From NCBI RefSeq assembly GCF_902859805.1, contig NZ_CADIKC010000002.1, forward strand, positions 124,001 to 188,000: DNA of 64,000 nt, given 5' to 3'. Below, piece by piece: positions 54,408 to 63,342 of the stretch. The stretch's first letter is position 1. The number at the start of each line of letters is the position of its first letter. The notes beneath the pieces were generated by a model that was not told where the DNA came from, searched no databases, and saw only the letters and a list, made by a program, of their open reading frames with translations. Position numbers and translations under genes: made by a program. Source of the DNA: Paraburkholderia sediminicola. Lineage in GTDB: Bacteria > Pseudomonadota > Gammaproteobacteria > Burkholderiales > Burkholderiaceae.

Positions 54408-56015
54408 ATGAGTGAGCCGGTTGCGGTCACGGCCGCGTCATCGCCTCAGGTTCCATTGATCCGTGTTGCGGGCGTCACCAAGCGATTTGGCGGCGTACAG
54501 GCGCTACGCGGCGTCAGCCTTGATGTGTTGCCCGGCGAAGTGCACGCGTTGCTCGGCGAAAACGGCGCGGGCAAATCCACGCTGATCAAGATCCTCAGCG
54601 GCGTTCACACCTATGACGACGGCGTCATCGAGATCGATGGCCAGACAGTGGCGTTCGAGTCGCCGGCGCGATCGCGTGAGGCAGGTGTGGCCGTGGTCTA
54701 CCAGGACCTGAGCCTCGTCGAATCGCTGTCGGTCGGCGCCAATCTGATGCTGGGGCGCGAGCCTCGCACACGTCTCGGCTTTGTGAAGAATCGCCAGCTC
54801 ATGGCAACGGTCAGCGAATTTCTCCGCTCGCACGGCATCCCGCTCGATCCGCGCACCGCGGTTGGCGCGTTGCCGTTCGCGTACCGGCAAATGACTGAAA
54901 TCTGCAAGGCGCTGATGGGCGACGTGCGAGTTCTGATTCTCGACGAACCGACCTCGGCGCTGACGGGCGGCGAAGAGCAGATTCTGTTCGACGCGATTCG
55001 CGCGGTCACGAATCGCGGCGTGGGCGTGATCTACGTGACGCATCGGTTAAACGAGGTGTTTCGTATTTCACAGCGCGTCACCGTGTTTCGCGATGGCGCC
55101 AATGCGGGCACGTTCTCGACGGCCCAAACCGATATGAAGCAGCTGGTCGCGGCGATCGTCGGTCCCGGCCATGCCGCGTTGCAGGCACGGGAGAGGACGG
55201 CTGTCGGCGCTACCGGCGATGACTCCGCTGTTGGAGCGCAAACATCGGCCGCGTCCAATGCCGCCGTGGCACCCGTTCTCAAGTTGTCGAACGTGAGCAA
55301 TGACAGGCTTCACGACGTCGACCTCACGGTTCGTCCTGGCGAGATTCACGGGCTTGCGGGATTGATCGGCAGCGGGCGCACGGAGATTCTGCAAACCATC
55401 TTCGGCATTCGAAAAATCGAGGCGGGCGCCATCGAGATCGACGGTCAATCGCGCTCGCGTATCACGCCCGCCGAATCCATCCAGCTCGGCGTAGCGTTGG
55501 TGCCGGAGGATCGTCATCTTGAAGGGCTTGTGCTCGATCATTCGATCGAACGCAACCTGACCTTGCCGCGGTTGCCGCAATTTTCTCGCTGGGGATGGCT
55601 GCGCAGCCAGGCGGCCGTCAACCAGGCGAAGCGCTCGATGAAAGAGCTGGCCGTCAAGGCGCCGGGCTCATCGACTGCGGTCAAGTTTTTATCCGGCGGC
55701 AACCAGCAGAAAGTGGTCTTTGCGAAGTGGAATCATCCGCGCCCCACGCTTCTTTTACTCGACGAACCCACTGTCGGCGTCGACGTCGGCGCACGCGAGG
55801 AGATCTACGGCGTGGTCCATGACGCCGCGCGAGCCGGCACCGCCGTGCTCGTCGTTTCCTCGGACCTCGATGAACTGTTGCGCCTGTGCGGCCGGATTTC
55901 GATCGTTGCGGACGGCTCTATCGTCAAGACCGTCGAGCGCGCCGAGCTTGCCAATGCCGAAGCGCTTCATCACCTGATTCAACTGTCCCGTTCCTCCATC
56001 GAGCACGCAATATGA
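54408..56015 (+). CDS. sugar ABC importer ATPase, second importer
   Basis: 535 residues, RbsA-like with two ATPase halves: Walker A GENGAGKSTLIK, Walker B LILDEPTSALT, second half GLIGSGRTE, signature LSGGNQQKV and an intact Walker B LLLLDEPTVGVDVGA. Unlike the first importer's ATPase, the second Walker B is normal. An Ala/Thr-rich linker of about 40 residues lies between the halves. The stop overlaps the permease start (ATGA). Confidence 0.93.
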   Translation: MSEPVAVTAASSPQVPLIRVAGVTKRFGGVQALRGVSLDVLPGEVHALLGENGAGKSTLIKILSGVHTYDDGVIEIDGQTVAFESPARSREAGVAVVYQDLSLVESLSVGANLMLGREPRTRLGFVKNRQLMATVSEFLRSHGIPLDPRTAVGALPFAYRQMTEICKALMGDVRVLILDEPTSALTGGEEQILFDAIRAVTNRGVGVIYVTHRLNEVFRISQRVTVFRDGANAGTFSTAQTDMKQLVAAIVGPGHAALQARERTAVGATGDDSAVGAQTSAASNAAVAPVLKLSNVSNDRLHDVDLTVRPGEIHGLAGLIGSGRTEILQTIFGIRKIEAGAIEIDGQSRSRITPAESIQLGVALVPEDRHLEGLVLDHSIERNLTLPRLPQFSRWGWLRSQAAVNQAKRSMKELAVKAPGSSTAVKFLSGGNQQKVVFAKWNHPRPTLLLLDEPTVGVDVGAREEIYGVVHDAARAGTAVLVVSSDLDELLRLCGRISIVADGSIVKTVERAELANAEALHHLIQLSRSSIEHAI

Positions 56016-57013
56016 ACGACTCTGTCTCGCCGCTGACGGCTAAACGGCAGGCATCGCCACCGCAGAAGAGCCGTATGCGGCGCCTCGCGCAACTCCTCCT
56101 GCAAGGCGACCGGCCCTATGCGCTCTACGGCGCGTTCGCGATTCTGCTGGTGGTGTTCAGCTTCGCGTCGCCGTGGTTTCTCTCCATCGACAACTTCCTG
56201 AATATCGGCCGGCAAACCGCATTGGTCTCGATCGTCGCGATCGGCATGACCTTCGTGATCATTGCGCGGCAGATCGATCTGTCGGTGGGGTCGACCTTGG
56301 CGCTCTCGGGCATGTCCGCGGCGCTCGCCATGTCGCATGTCGGCGACAGCTGGATCATCGGCGCGATTGCCGGCATTGGCACCGGCGCAATCGTCGGCGC
56401 GATCAACGGGGTGGTGACCACACGGCTGAACATTCCGTCGTTTCTCGTCACGCTCGGCACCTTGAGCGCGGCACGCGGACTCGCGCTCATGGTGACGACA
56501 ACCCGGCCCGAGATCATCACCAACGACTCGTTCATCTCGATCTTCGGCGAGGGCGATATTGCCGGTGTGCCGGTACCGATCATCTGGACAGCGCTGACCG
56601 TAATCGCCGGCATCCTGCTGCTGCATTTCAGCGTGTTCGGCCGGCAGATCTATGCGGCCGGCGGCAATCCGACAGCGGCGCTCTACTCCGGCATCAACAC
56701 GCGGCGCGTGACCACTCTCGCCTTCATTCTCACCGGCGCACTAGCCGGGCTTGCGGCGCTCGTGCTCGCCGCACGTTCGCATGCGGCGCGGCCCGACGTC
56801 GTGCAAGGGCTCGAACTCGATGTGATTGCTTCCGTAACGCTCGGTGGTTGCAGCCTGTTTGGTGGCCGTGGTTTCGTACTCGGCACGCTGCTCGGCAGCC
56901 TCATCATCGGCACGCTCAATAACGGGCTGGTGCTGCTTGGCGTCAGTTCGTCGCTGCAACTGGTGATCAAGGGCGCGATTATCGTCGCGGCTGTGGCCTT
57001 TACCAGGAAATGA
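56012..57013 (+). CDS. sugar ABC importer permease, second importer
   Basis: 333 residues with about ten membrane helices in the ribose-permease fold: IGMTFVIIARQIDLSVGSTLALSG, IPSFLVTLGTLSAARGLAL and DVIASVTLGGCSLFGGRG. It probably acts as a homodimer, since this importer has only one permease gene. The start overlaps the ATPase stop by 4 bases; longer frames inside the ATPase gene are discarded. Confidence 0.92.
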   Translation: MNDSVSPLTAKRQASPPQKSRMRRLAQLLLQGDRPYALYGAFAILLVVFSFASPWFLSIDNFLNIGRQTALVSIVAIGMTFVIIARQIDLSVGSTLALSGMSAALAMSHVGDSWIIGAIAGIGTGAIVGAINGVVTTRLNIPSFLVTLGTLSAARGLALMVTTTRPEIITNDSFISIFGEGDIAGVPVPIIWTALTVIAGILLLHFSVFGRQIYAAGGNPTAALYSGINTRRVTTLAFILTGALAGLAALVLAARSHAARPDVVQGLELDVIASVTLGGCSLFGGRGFVLGTLLGSLIIGTLNNGLVLLGVSSSLQLVIKGAIIVAAVAFTRK

Positions 57014-57142
57014 GCAGGAAGTGATTCAGGAAGTAACCAGGGAAATGAGGAAAGCACGTCGATCACGCGAGATGTCACGTGCCCGCGTTGTTCGTGAATG
57101 CAGGAGACGTAACACAAACATGAAGACCAACGGAGAAGAATC

Positions 57143-58288
57143 ATGAAACATCGTCGTGGCTCAAGAAGTGTTCTACCCACTCTCATGGCGGCCGCCGCCG
57201 TCCTGGCGCTGGCGTCGCCGGGTGTCTACGCGCAATGCGTGACCAGCCTGCCGGCCGGTTCGATCGGACCGAAGACGATTGTCGGGCAAGGGCCGAACGG
57301 CGAAAAAGCGGCCTCGGTGGATGCAGTGAAGCTAAGCGACGCCGACATCGCCAAAATCAAAGCCGGCAAGTTCAAGGTCGGCATTTCGATGCAGACCATG
57401 AATCTCGACTGGTCGCAATTGCAGGTGCAAGGCATTACGGACACGCTCAAAAAATATGGCGTGGAAGTGATCGGCACGGCTTCGGCGGAATACCAGGTCG
57501 ACAAGCAGATCGCGGACATCGAGAACACAATCCAGCGCCACCCGGACGGCATCATCTCCATTCCGGTCGACGGAACGGCCACGGCCGCCACGTACAAGAA
57601 AGTGTCAGAAGCCGGGATCAAACTCGTGTTCATGGACAATGTGCCGACCGGCCTGAAGCATCCTGAGCAATACGCGGCGATGATTTCCGCCGACAGCGAA
57701 GGCAACGGCCAGATCGCCGCGAAAGTGCTAGCCTCGTGCGTCCCGCAGGGCGCCACGATCGGGCTGGTGAATTTCGGCGTGGACTACTTCAGCACAACGG
57801 AACGCACCAAGGCTGTCAACGACTGGATCAAGAAGAATCGTCCGGACATCAAGGTCAAACAGGTCGCGTTTACGGACCCGTCGAAGGTGGGCCAGATCGC
57901 GGGCGATTTCCTCACCGGGAATCCGGATGTGAAGGGGCTGTTCGCCGTCTGGGATCAACCGGCGCTCGACACGCTGACTTCAATGCGCGCGCAAGGCGTG
58001 AATATTCCTGTCACGACGGTCGATCTGGGCCTTCAGTCCGCGATCGAGATCGCCAAGGGCGGACCGCTCAAGGCAACCGGCTCGCAACGCCCGTACGATC
58101 AGGGCGTGGCCGAGGCGATGGCGATGATGAAGGCGCTGATCGGCCAGACGCCGCCGGCGTGGATCGGCGTGCAGTCGCTGCCGGTGGTTCAGTCGAATGT
58201 GCTCGAGTCGTATAAGACGGTGTTCAAGAAAGACCCGCCGCCCCAGCTTGCGGACGCATGCAAGAAAGCGAAGCCGGCTTGCGGCTGA
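57143..58288 (+). CDS. sugar ABC importer periplasmic binding protein, second importer
   Basis: 381 residues. Signal peptide LMAAAAVLALASPGVYAQ, then an extra segment of about 50 residues (CVTSLPAGSIGPKTIVGQG and on). The type I periplasmic binding domain follows (FKVGISMQTMNLDWSQLQ, DGIISIPVDGTATAATYKK, ATIGLVNFGVD, FAVWDQPALD). Two Cys near the C-terminus (ADACKKAKPACG) and one near the N-terminus could form disulphides. The ligand is not predictable; the divergent deoC operon suggests deoxyribose or a nucleoside-derived sugar. It follows the permease by 129 bases. Confidence 0.9.
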   Translation: MKHRRGSRSVLPTLMAAAAVLALASPGVYAQCVTSLPAGSIGPKTIVGQGPNGEKAASVDAVKLSDADIAKIKAGKFKVGISMQTMNLDWSQLQVQGITDTLKKYGVEVIGTASAEYQVDKQIADIENTIQRHPDGIISIPVDGTATAATYKKVSEAGIKLVFMDNVPTGLKHPEQYAAMISADSEGNGQIAAKVLASCVPQGATIGLVNFGVDYFSTTERTKAVNDWIKKNRPDIKVKQVAFTDPSKVGQIAGDFLTGNPDVKGLFAVWDQPALDTLTSMRAQGVNIPVTTVDLGLQSAIEIAKGGPLKATGSQRPYDQGVAEAMAMMKALIGQTPPAWIGVQSLPVVQSNVLESYKTVFKKDPPPQLADACKKAKPACG

Positions 58289-58471
58289 TGCTAGAGGCGC
58301 GGCACCTTGCCCCGGCGGAGCAAGGTACTATTACGGTTTGGCGTCCGGCGTGCAGCGCATCATGGCTAGCACGTCCTGACGCCCGACGCAGCAAGCCATA
58401 CGATCGGGCCGCACGGCACATGGTTCGACTGCTATGCTCGCTGCCCGCACCGTCATCCGTTTCCGCCAGCC

Positions 58472-59638
58472 ATGAGTTCTGCAAGCCGCCACATCGCGCA
58501 CCTGGACATGGACGCGTTCTACGCGTCCGTTGAACTGTTGCGCTATCCGGAACTGCGCGGCAAGGCGGTGGTGATCGGCGGCGGCCGCAACGCCGTGCCG
58601 CAAACACTGGAAGACGGCAGCCTTCGCTTTGCGAAGCTGCGCGACTACGCCGGCCGCGGCGTGGTGACCACCTCGACCTACGAAGCCCGCGCGCTCGGCG
58701 TGTTCTCCGCGATGGGCATGATGAAAGCCGCCGTGCTCGCGCCGGAGGCGATTCTGCTGCCCACCGATTTCGAATCGTATCGTCACTACTCGCGGCTGTT
58801 CAAGGCGGCGGTCGCCACCTTCACGGATCGGATCGAAGACCGCGGCATCGACGAAATCTATATCGACCTCACCGAATTGCCGGGCGAGCCGCGCGAGATC
58901 GCCGCGCGCATCAAGCAGGCCGTCAATCAGGCGACCGGCCTCACCTGCTCCATTTGCGTGGCGCCGAACAAGCTGCTCGCGAAGATCGGCTCCGAACTCG
59001 ATAAACCCGACGGCCTCACGATCCTCACGCCTGCGGATGTGCCGTTGCGCGTCTGGCCGTTGCCGGTGCGCAAAGTCAATGGAATCGGGCCGAAGGCCGC
59101 GGAAAAACTCACCTCGCTCGGCCTCGCCACGGTCGGCGATCTGGCAGCGGCGGACGCGGGCCTGTTGCAGGACAACTTCGGGCGCAGCTACTCGGCGTGG
59201 CTCATGCAGGTCGCGCAAGGCTACGACGAGCGGCCGGTCGTGGTCGAATCGGAACCCAAGTCGATGAGCCGCGAGACGACCTTCGAACGCGATCTGCATC
59301 CACGTCACGATCGCCCGGCGCTCTCCAGTTCGTTTACCAGCCTGTGCGTGCGGGTCGCGGAAGATCTGGTGAGAAAGGGCTATGTGGGCCGCACCGTGGG
59401 CATCAAGCTGCGCTACGACGACTTCCACACGGTCACGCGAGACCTGACGCTCGAGGAGCCGACCGCCGACGCCACCGAGATCCGGCGCGCCGCAACCGAA
59501 TGTCTGAGAAGAGTGGAATTGAACCGCAAGCTGCGGCTGCTGGGTGTGCGCGTAAGCGCATTGACGCCGGCCAACGCACAACCGGCGAAGCGGCGCGTAC
59601 CGGTTCAGGCCGACTTGCCTTTTAACAGCGAAGATTAA
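58472..59638 (+). CDS. dinB: DNA polymerase IV
   Basis: 388-residue Y-family translesion polymerase. Catalytic acidic residues are in HLDMDAFYASVE (Asp near residues 12-14) and in DRGIDEIYIDLT, where the usual SIDE reads GIDE. The helix-hairpin-helix VRKVNGIGPKAAEKL follows. The C-terminus has a sliding-clamp motif QADLPF. No SOS (LexA) box is evident in the 183 bases upstream. Its stop overlaps the stop of the convergent kinase gene by 4 bases. Confidence 0.94.
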   Translation: MSSASRHIAHLDMDAFYASVELLRYPELRGKAVVIGGGRNAVPQTLEDGSLRFAKLRDYAGRGVVTTSTYEARALGVFSAMGMMKAAVLAPEAILLPTDFESYRHYSRLFKAAVATFTDRIEDRGIDEIYIDLTELPGEPREIAARIKQAVNQATGLTCSICVAPNKLLAKIGSELDKPDGLTILTPADVPLRVWPLPVRKVNGIGPKAAEKLTSLGLATVGDLAAADAGLLQDNFGRSYSAWLMQVAQGYDERPVVVESEPKSMSRETTFERDLHPRHDRPALSSSFTSLCVRVAEDLVRKGYVGRTVGIKLRYDDFHTVTRDLTLEEPTADATEIRRAATECLRRVELNRKLRLLGVRVSALTPANAQPAKRRVPVQADLPFNSED

Positions 59639-61059
59639 CCTGCAGCTTCCGCGGGGACACCGGCATTCGTACGCGCCGCCGGCAAACTGGCTTCCACACT
59701 CGACGACGCAATCGAAAACGCAAACGTGTTGACACCGTTCGCACTTTCCACCGACACCGTGCCGCGATGCATCTCGGCAATCGCCTTCACGATCGCAAGA
59801 CCCAGGCCGTGGTTTTCGCGGCTATTGGTGCGAGACACTTCCGCACGATAGAACCGGTCGAACAGATGTTCGAGCACGGCCGGCTCGATCGGCTCGCCCG
59901 GGTTGGCCACCGCTACGCGCAACTGATCCGCGACTTCCAGGATCGTCACCGTGATCGCCGCGCCGGGCGCACAGTGTTGAATCGCGTTCATCAGCAGATT
60001 CGTGCAGGCGCGGCCGAACAGCGAGCGGTTCACCCGCGCCACCGCATCGCCGCGCAACTGCGCATGCACGCGTGCTTCTTCCAGCGGAATCTCCAGAAAT
60101 TCCAGCGTGTGCGCAACTTCCGCGGCCAGCGACACCTCGACGAGGCCCGTCGCGCGCTCGCCCTGATCGGCGCGAGCGAGGAACAGCATGTCGTTGATAA
60201 TCGCGCGCATGCGTTCGAACTCTTCAAGATTCGATTGCAGCGTATGACGTAAATCGTCGACCGAACGGTTGCGTGTCAACGCCACTTCGGTCTGGCCGAT
60301 CAGAATCGTCACCGGCGTACGCAATTCATGGGCAACATCTGCGTTGAACGATTCGAGGCGGCCGTATGCGCCGTCCAGACGTTCGAGCGCGCCGTTGAAC
60401 GAGTTGGCCAGATCGCTCAATTCGAGCGGCAGCGAGGCCGTATTCAGACGCTGTGAGCGGTTATTCGGGCTCACCGCGGATGCTTCTCGCGTCAGACGCG
60501 TCAAGGGAGCAAGCCCGATTCTCGTCACCGAGTAACTCAGCAGCAGCACGGCGAGACTGCCCAGCGCGGACAGCGCGGCGAGCGCCGCCCCGAACACGCG
60601 CATTGTGCGGGTATTCGGCGAACAACTGGCGGCGACCTGCAATTGCACAGGCGGGCGGGCCCCGTAAGCCGGTATCGTCACCGAGATGGTCAGCATGTCC
60701 GCGCCGCCGCCAACCGGCGATACCCTCGTATAGCCACCCTGCCAGTTCGACACCACCGGCCCCTCGATGGGCTTGCCATAGTGAAAATACGGATCGGTAC
60801 TCGACACCGCATACACGGTGCTGCCGTCATGCGGCATCATGTCCGTCAGCTTTTCGCGGGCCATGCGCCACTTCTCCGGCGTCACCGCGTGATAGACGAT
60901 GATGCGCGCGATCTCGGTACGATCGTCGAGCGATTCGCGCAAATGGTGTTCGAGCTGCGTGCGCAGTACCAGAAACAGCCCGGTGCCGACCAGCGTGAAT
61001 ACCAGTAGCGCCACGAGCGCGAACATCAACGCAAGGCGGCGCGCGATTGAACGGTTCAT
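59635..61059 (-). CDS. IrlS/CusS-like heavy-metal-type sensor histidine kinase
   Basis: 474 residues. Two membrane helices (LALMFALVALLVFTLVGTGLF and AALAALSALGSLAVLLLSYSV) flank a periplasmic domain of about 130 residues. HAMP follows, then HisKA with phospho-His in FNADVAHELRTPVTILIGQ, and HATPase_c with NLLMNAIQHCAPG and NHGLGLAIVKAI. This is the layout of the CusS/IrlS metal-sensor group. It overlaps the response regulator stop by 4 bases. Signal unknown; the nearby efflux genes suggest it controls export. Confidence 0.9.
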   Translation of the reverse strand: MNRSIARRLALMFALVALLVFTLVGTGLFLVLRTQLEHHLRESLDDRTEIARIIVYHAVTPEKWRMAREKLTDMMPHDGSTVYAVSSTDPYFHYGKPIEGPVVSNWQGGYTRVSPVGGGADMLTISVTIPAYGARPPVQLQVAASCSPNTRTMRVFGAALAALSALGSLAVLLLSYSVTRIGLAPLTRLTREASAVSPNNRSQRLNTASLPLELSDLANSFNGALERLDGAYGRLESFNADVAHELRTPVTILIGQTEVALTRNRSVDDLRHTLQSNLEEFERMRAIINDMLFLARADQGERATGLVEVSLAAEVAHTLEFLEIPLEEARVHAQLRGDAVARVNRSLFGRACTNLLMNAIQHCAPGAAITVTILEVADQLRVAVANPGEPIEPAVLEHLFDRFYRAEVSRTNSRENHGLGLAIVKAIAEMHRGTVSVESANGVNTFAFSIASSSVEASLPAARTNAGVPAEAAG

Positions 61060-61742
61060 GATTGCTCTGCCTCTTCACGCACTTCGAGCACGTAGCCCAT
61101 CCCGCGCACGGTGTGCAGCAGTTTCGAGGAAAACGGGCCGTCGAGCTTGGCGCGCAATCGTTTGATCGCGGTCTCGACCACGTTCGTATGGCTGTCGAAG
61201 TTGACGTCCCACACGAGTTCGGTGATGGCGGTCTTCGAAAGGATGTCGCCTTGCCGGCGCGCCAGTACGCTCAGCAACTGGAATTCCTTGGCGGTCAGAT
61301 CGAGGCGTACGCCGTCGCGGGTAGCGCGACGTCCGATCAGATCGACGAACAGATCGCCGACGGAAATCAGCGTCGACTCCTGCGAACGCGTGCGGCGCGC
61401 CAGCGCATGCAGCCGCTCGACCAGTTCGAGGAAGGAAAAGGGTTTGGTGAGGTAGTCGTCGGCGCCTTCGCGCAAGCCCCGCACGCGGTCGTTCACGTGA
61501 TCGCGGGCGGTCAGCATGATGACCGGCGTCGACTTGCGCATGCGCAGCGCCTTCAGCACGCTGAAGCCGTCGCGTTTGGGCAGCATGACATCGAGGACGA
61601 TCACGTCGTAATCGAATTCGGTGGCCAGATGCATGCCTTCCTCGCCGTCGAGCGCGACGTCGACAACCCAGCCCTGCTCTGTCAAACCGGAGCGCAGGTA
61701 GTCCACCACCTTATGCTCGTCTTCAACGATCAGCAATTTCAT
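61056..61742 (-). CDS. IrlR/CopR-like response regulator
   Basis: 228 residues of the OmpR family: receiver (LLIVEDEHKVVDYLR, phospho-Asp in VIVLDVMLPKRDG, Lys in DDYLTKPFSF) and winged-helix domain (LTAKEFQLLSVLARRQGDILSKT, TNVVETAIKRLRAKLD, VRGMGYVLE). These fit the CusR/CopR/IrlR group. It lies 79 bases downstream of the outer-membrane channel gene on the same strand, so it may be read with the efflux genes. Confidence 0.92.
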   Translation of the reverse strand: MKLLIVEDEHKVVDYLRSGLTEQGWVVDVALDGEEGMHLATEFDYDVIVLDVMLPKRDGFSVLKALRMRKSTPVIMLTARDHVNDRVRGLREGADDYLTKPFSFLELVERLHALARRTRSQESTLISVGDLFVDLIGRRATRDGVRLDLTAKEFQLLSVLARRQGDILSKTAITELVWDVNFDSHTNVVETAIKRLRAKLDGPFSSKLLHTVRGMGYVLEVREEAEQS

Positions 61743-61821
61743 GCGCGTCCCCTTGTATCTGCATTATACGAAACGCCTCGTTTTTCCTCTTTCCTGTCTG
61801 GCCGTGTCATTGTCGGTCGGC

Positions 61822-63342
61822 TCACTTCGCGGGAGCCATCGCCTCCTTCGTTGCGTTGCCTGGCGGCTGCGCGCTCGCTACGTCCGCGGCATTCCAGCCG
61901 CCGCCCAGCGCCTTCACCAATGAAACCGAGAGGGTCATCTGCTGGCCGTGGATCTGCACGTCCTGACGCTCGCTGGTGAGCAACGACTGCTGCGCGGTGA
62001 TGACGTCGAGGTAAGCCACGAGGCCGCCCGAATAACGATCGTTGGCGAGCGCCAGAAGATGCTGCGCATCGGTCACGGCCTCACGCGACTGCTTCGACGC
62101 GCCATCCAGAACTGAGAGACCCGTGATGCCGTCCTGCACCTGCTGGAATGCGTTGAGCACGGTCTGCCGGTAGTTCGCCTCGGTGGCCTTGTAGCCTTCG
62201 CTCGCAAATTGCACGTTCGCTGCGCGGCGGCCGCCGTCGAACAGCACCTGGCCCACGGCCGCGCCGAGCGTCCACATCAGCGTCGGCGCACTAAACAGGC
62301 TCGCGAACTGCGTGCTTTCCCAGCCGATGCTCGGCGTCAGCGTCAGGCTCGGAAAGAACGCCGCCTTGGCGACGCCGATCTGCGCGTTCGCCGCGGCCAT
62401 CGCACGCTCCGCCGAGGCGATATCCGGACGGCGTTGCAAGACATCGCTCGGCAACCCGAGCGGAATCGCCGGCACCTGCGTGTCGAGCACTTTGGGCTCG
62501 ATCGCGAATTGCGGCGCGGGCACGCCGACCAGCGCGGCAATCGCATGTTCAAACTGTGCGCGCTGATTCAGCAGGAGTTGCGCCTGCACCCGCGTCGAAT
62601 CGAGCAGCGACTTCTGTTGCAACACGTCGAGCCCGGACACCGAGCCGAGGTCGTGCTCGGTCGTGACGTAATCGAGCGCCTTTTGCTGCAGTTTCACCGA
62701 TTGATTCAACACGTCGATCTCGGCGTCGAGTTCACGCAGCGAGAAATAGTCGGTGGCAAGATCGGTGGTGAGGACGAGCCGTGCGTTGGCGAGGTCGTCG
62801 GCCGATTGCTGCGCGGAAGCCGCAGCGCCTTCCACTTCACGACGTATCCGCCCGAATAGATCGGTGTCGTAGTTGATCGTCGGGCCGAGTTGCAGATTGT
62901 TCTGTACTGTCGACGTGGTCGGCGTGCCGTAATTGGTCAGCGGGCGATCATGCGAAATTCTGAAGCGCGACCCGGACGCCCCCAGATCAACTTCCGGAAT
63001 CTGCTGCGCACGGGTGTTCGCCAGCGTCGCCTTGGCCTGCGCGTAATGTGCGCTTGCCGCGGCCAGTGTCTGATTCTGCGCAAGTGCCTGCGTTTCCAGC
63101 GTACCGAGCGTCTGATCGCCGAAGGCGCTCCACCAGTCCAGCGAAATAGGCGCATGCGAAGGCGCGGCGACGCGCCAGTACGAATCCGTTTGCCAGCTCG
63201 GCGGCACCTCGGCTTGCGGCCGCTGATAATCCGGGCCGACTGTGCACGCCGCCAGCAACGCTGCGCTCGCGGTGGCCGCCAGCGCCGTTAGTGTCGCTCG
63301 CGATGTCAGTGCCCGATAAGCGCTCGCCTGCTTCGCGATCAC
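61822..63342 (-). CDS. NodT-family outer-membrane efflux channel (second)
   Basis: 506 residues, lipoprotein channel of the TolC/NodT family. Signal and lipobox ASAALLAAC, then TVGPDYQRPQ, a long helical body containing LQRRPDIASAERAMA and VKALGGGWN. The GTG start overlaps the adaptor stop (GTGA). It forms a tripartite exporter with the adaptor upstream and, presumably, an RND pump beyond the window. Confidence 0.93.
   Translation of the reverse strand: MIAKQASAYRALTSRATLTALAATASAALLAACTVGPDYQRPQAEVPPSWQTDSYWRVAAPSHAPISLDWWSAFGDQTLGTLETQALAQNQTLAAASAHYAQAKATLANTRAQQIPEVDLGASGSRFRISHDRPLTNYGTPTTSTVQNNLQLGPTINYDTDLFGRIRREVEGAAASAQQSADDLANARLVLTTDLATDYFSLRELDAEIDVLNQSVKLQQKALDYVTTEHDLGSVSGLDVLQQKSLLDSTRVQAQLLLNQRAQFEHAIAALVGVPAPQFAIEPKVLDTQVPAIPLGLPSDVLQRRPDIASAERAMAAANAQIGVAKAAFFPSLTLTPSIGWESTQFASLFSAPTLMWTLGAAVGQVLFDGGRRAANVQFASEGYKATEANYRQTVLNAFQQVQDGITGLSVLDGASKQSREAVTDAQHLLALANDRYSGGLVAYLDVITAQQSLLTSERQDVQIHGQQMTLSVSLVKALGGGWNAADVASAQPPGNATKEAMAPAK

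Noticed and set aside
57045-57146. 33-codon Arg-rich ORF ending in ATGA with the second binding-protein gene
   Set aside because: Weak ribosome-binding site and very basic composition without features; less convincing than the small ORF at 50571-50675.
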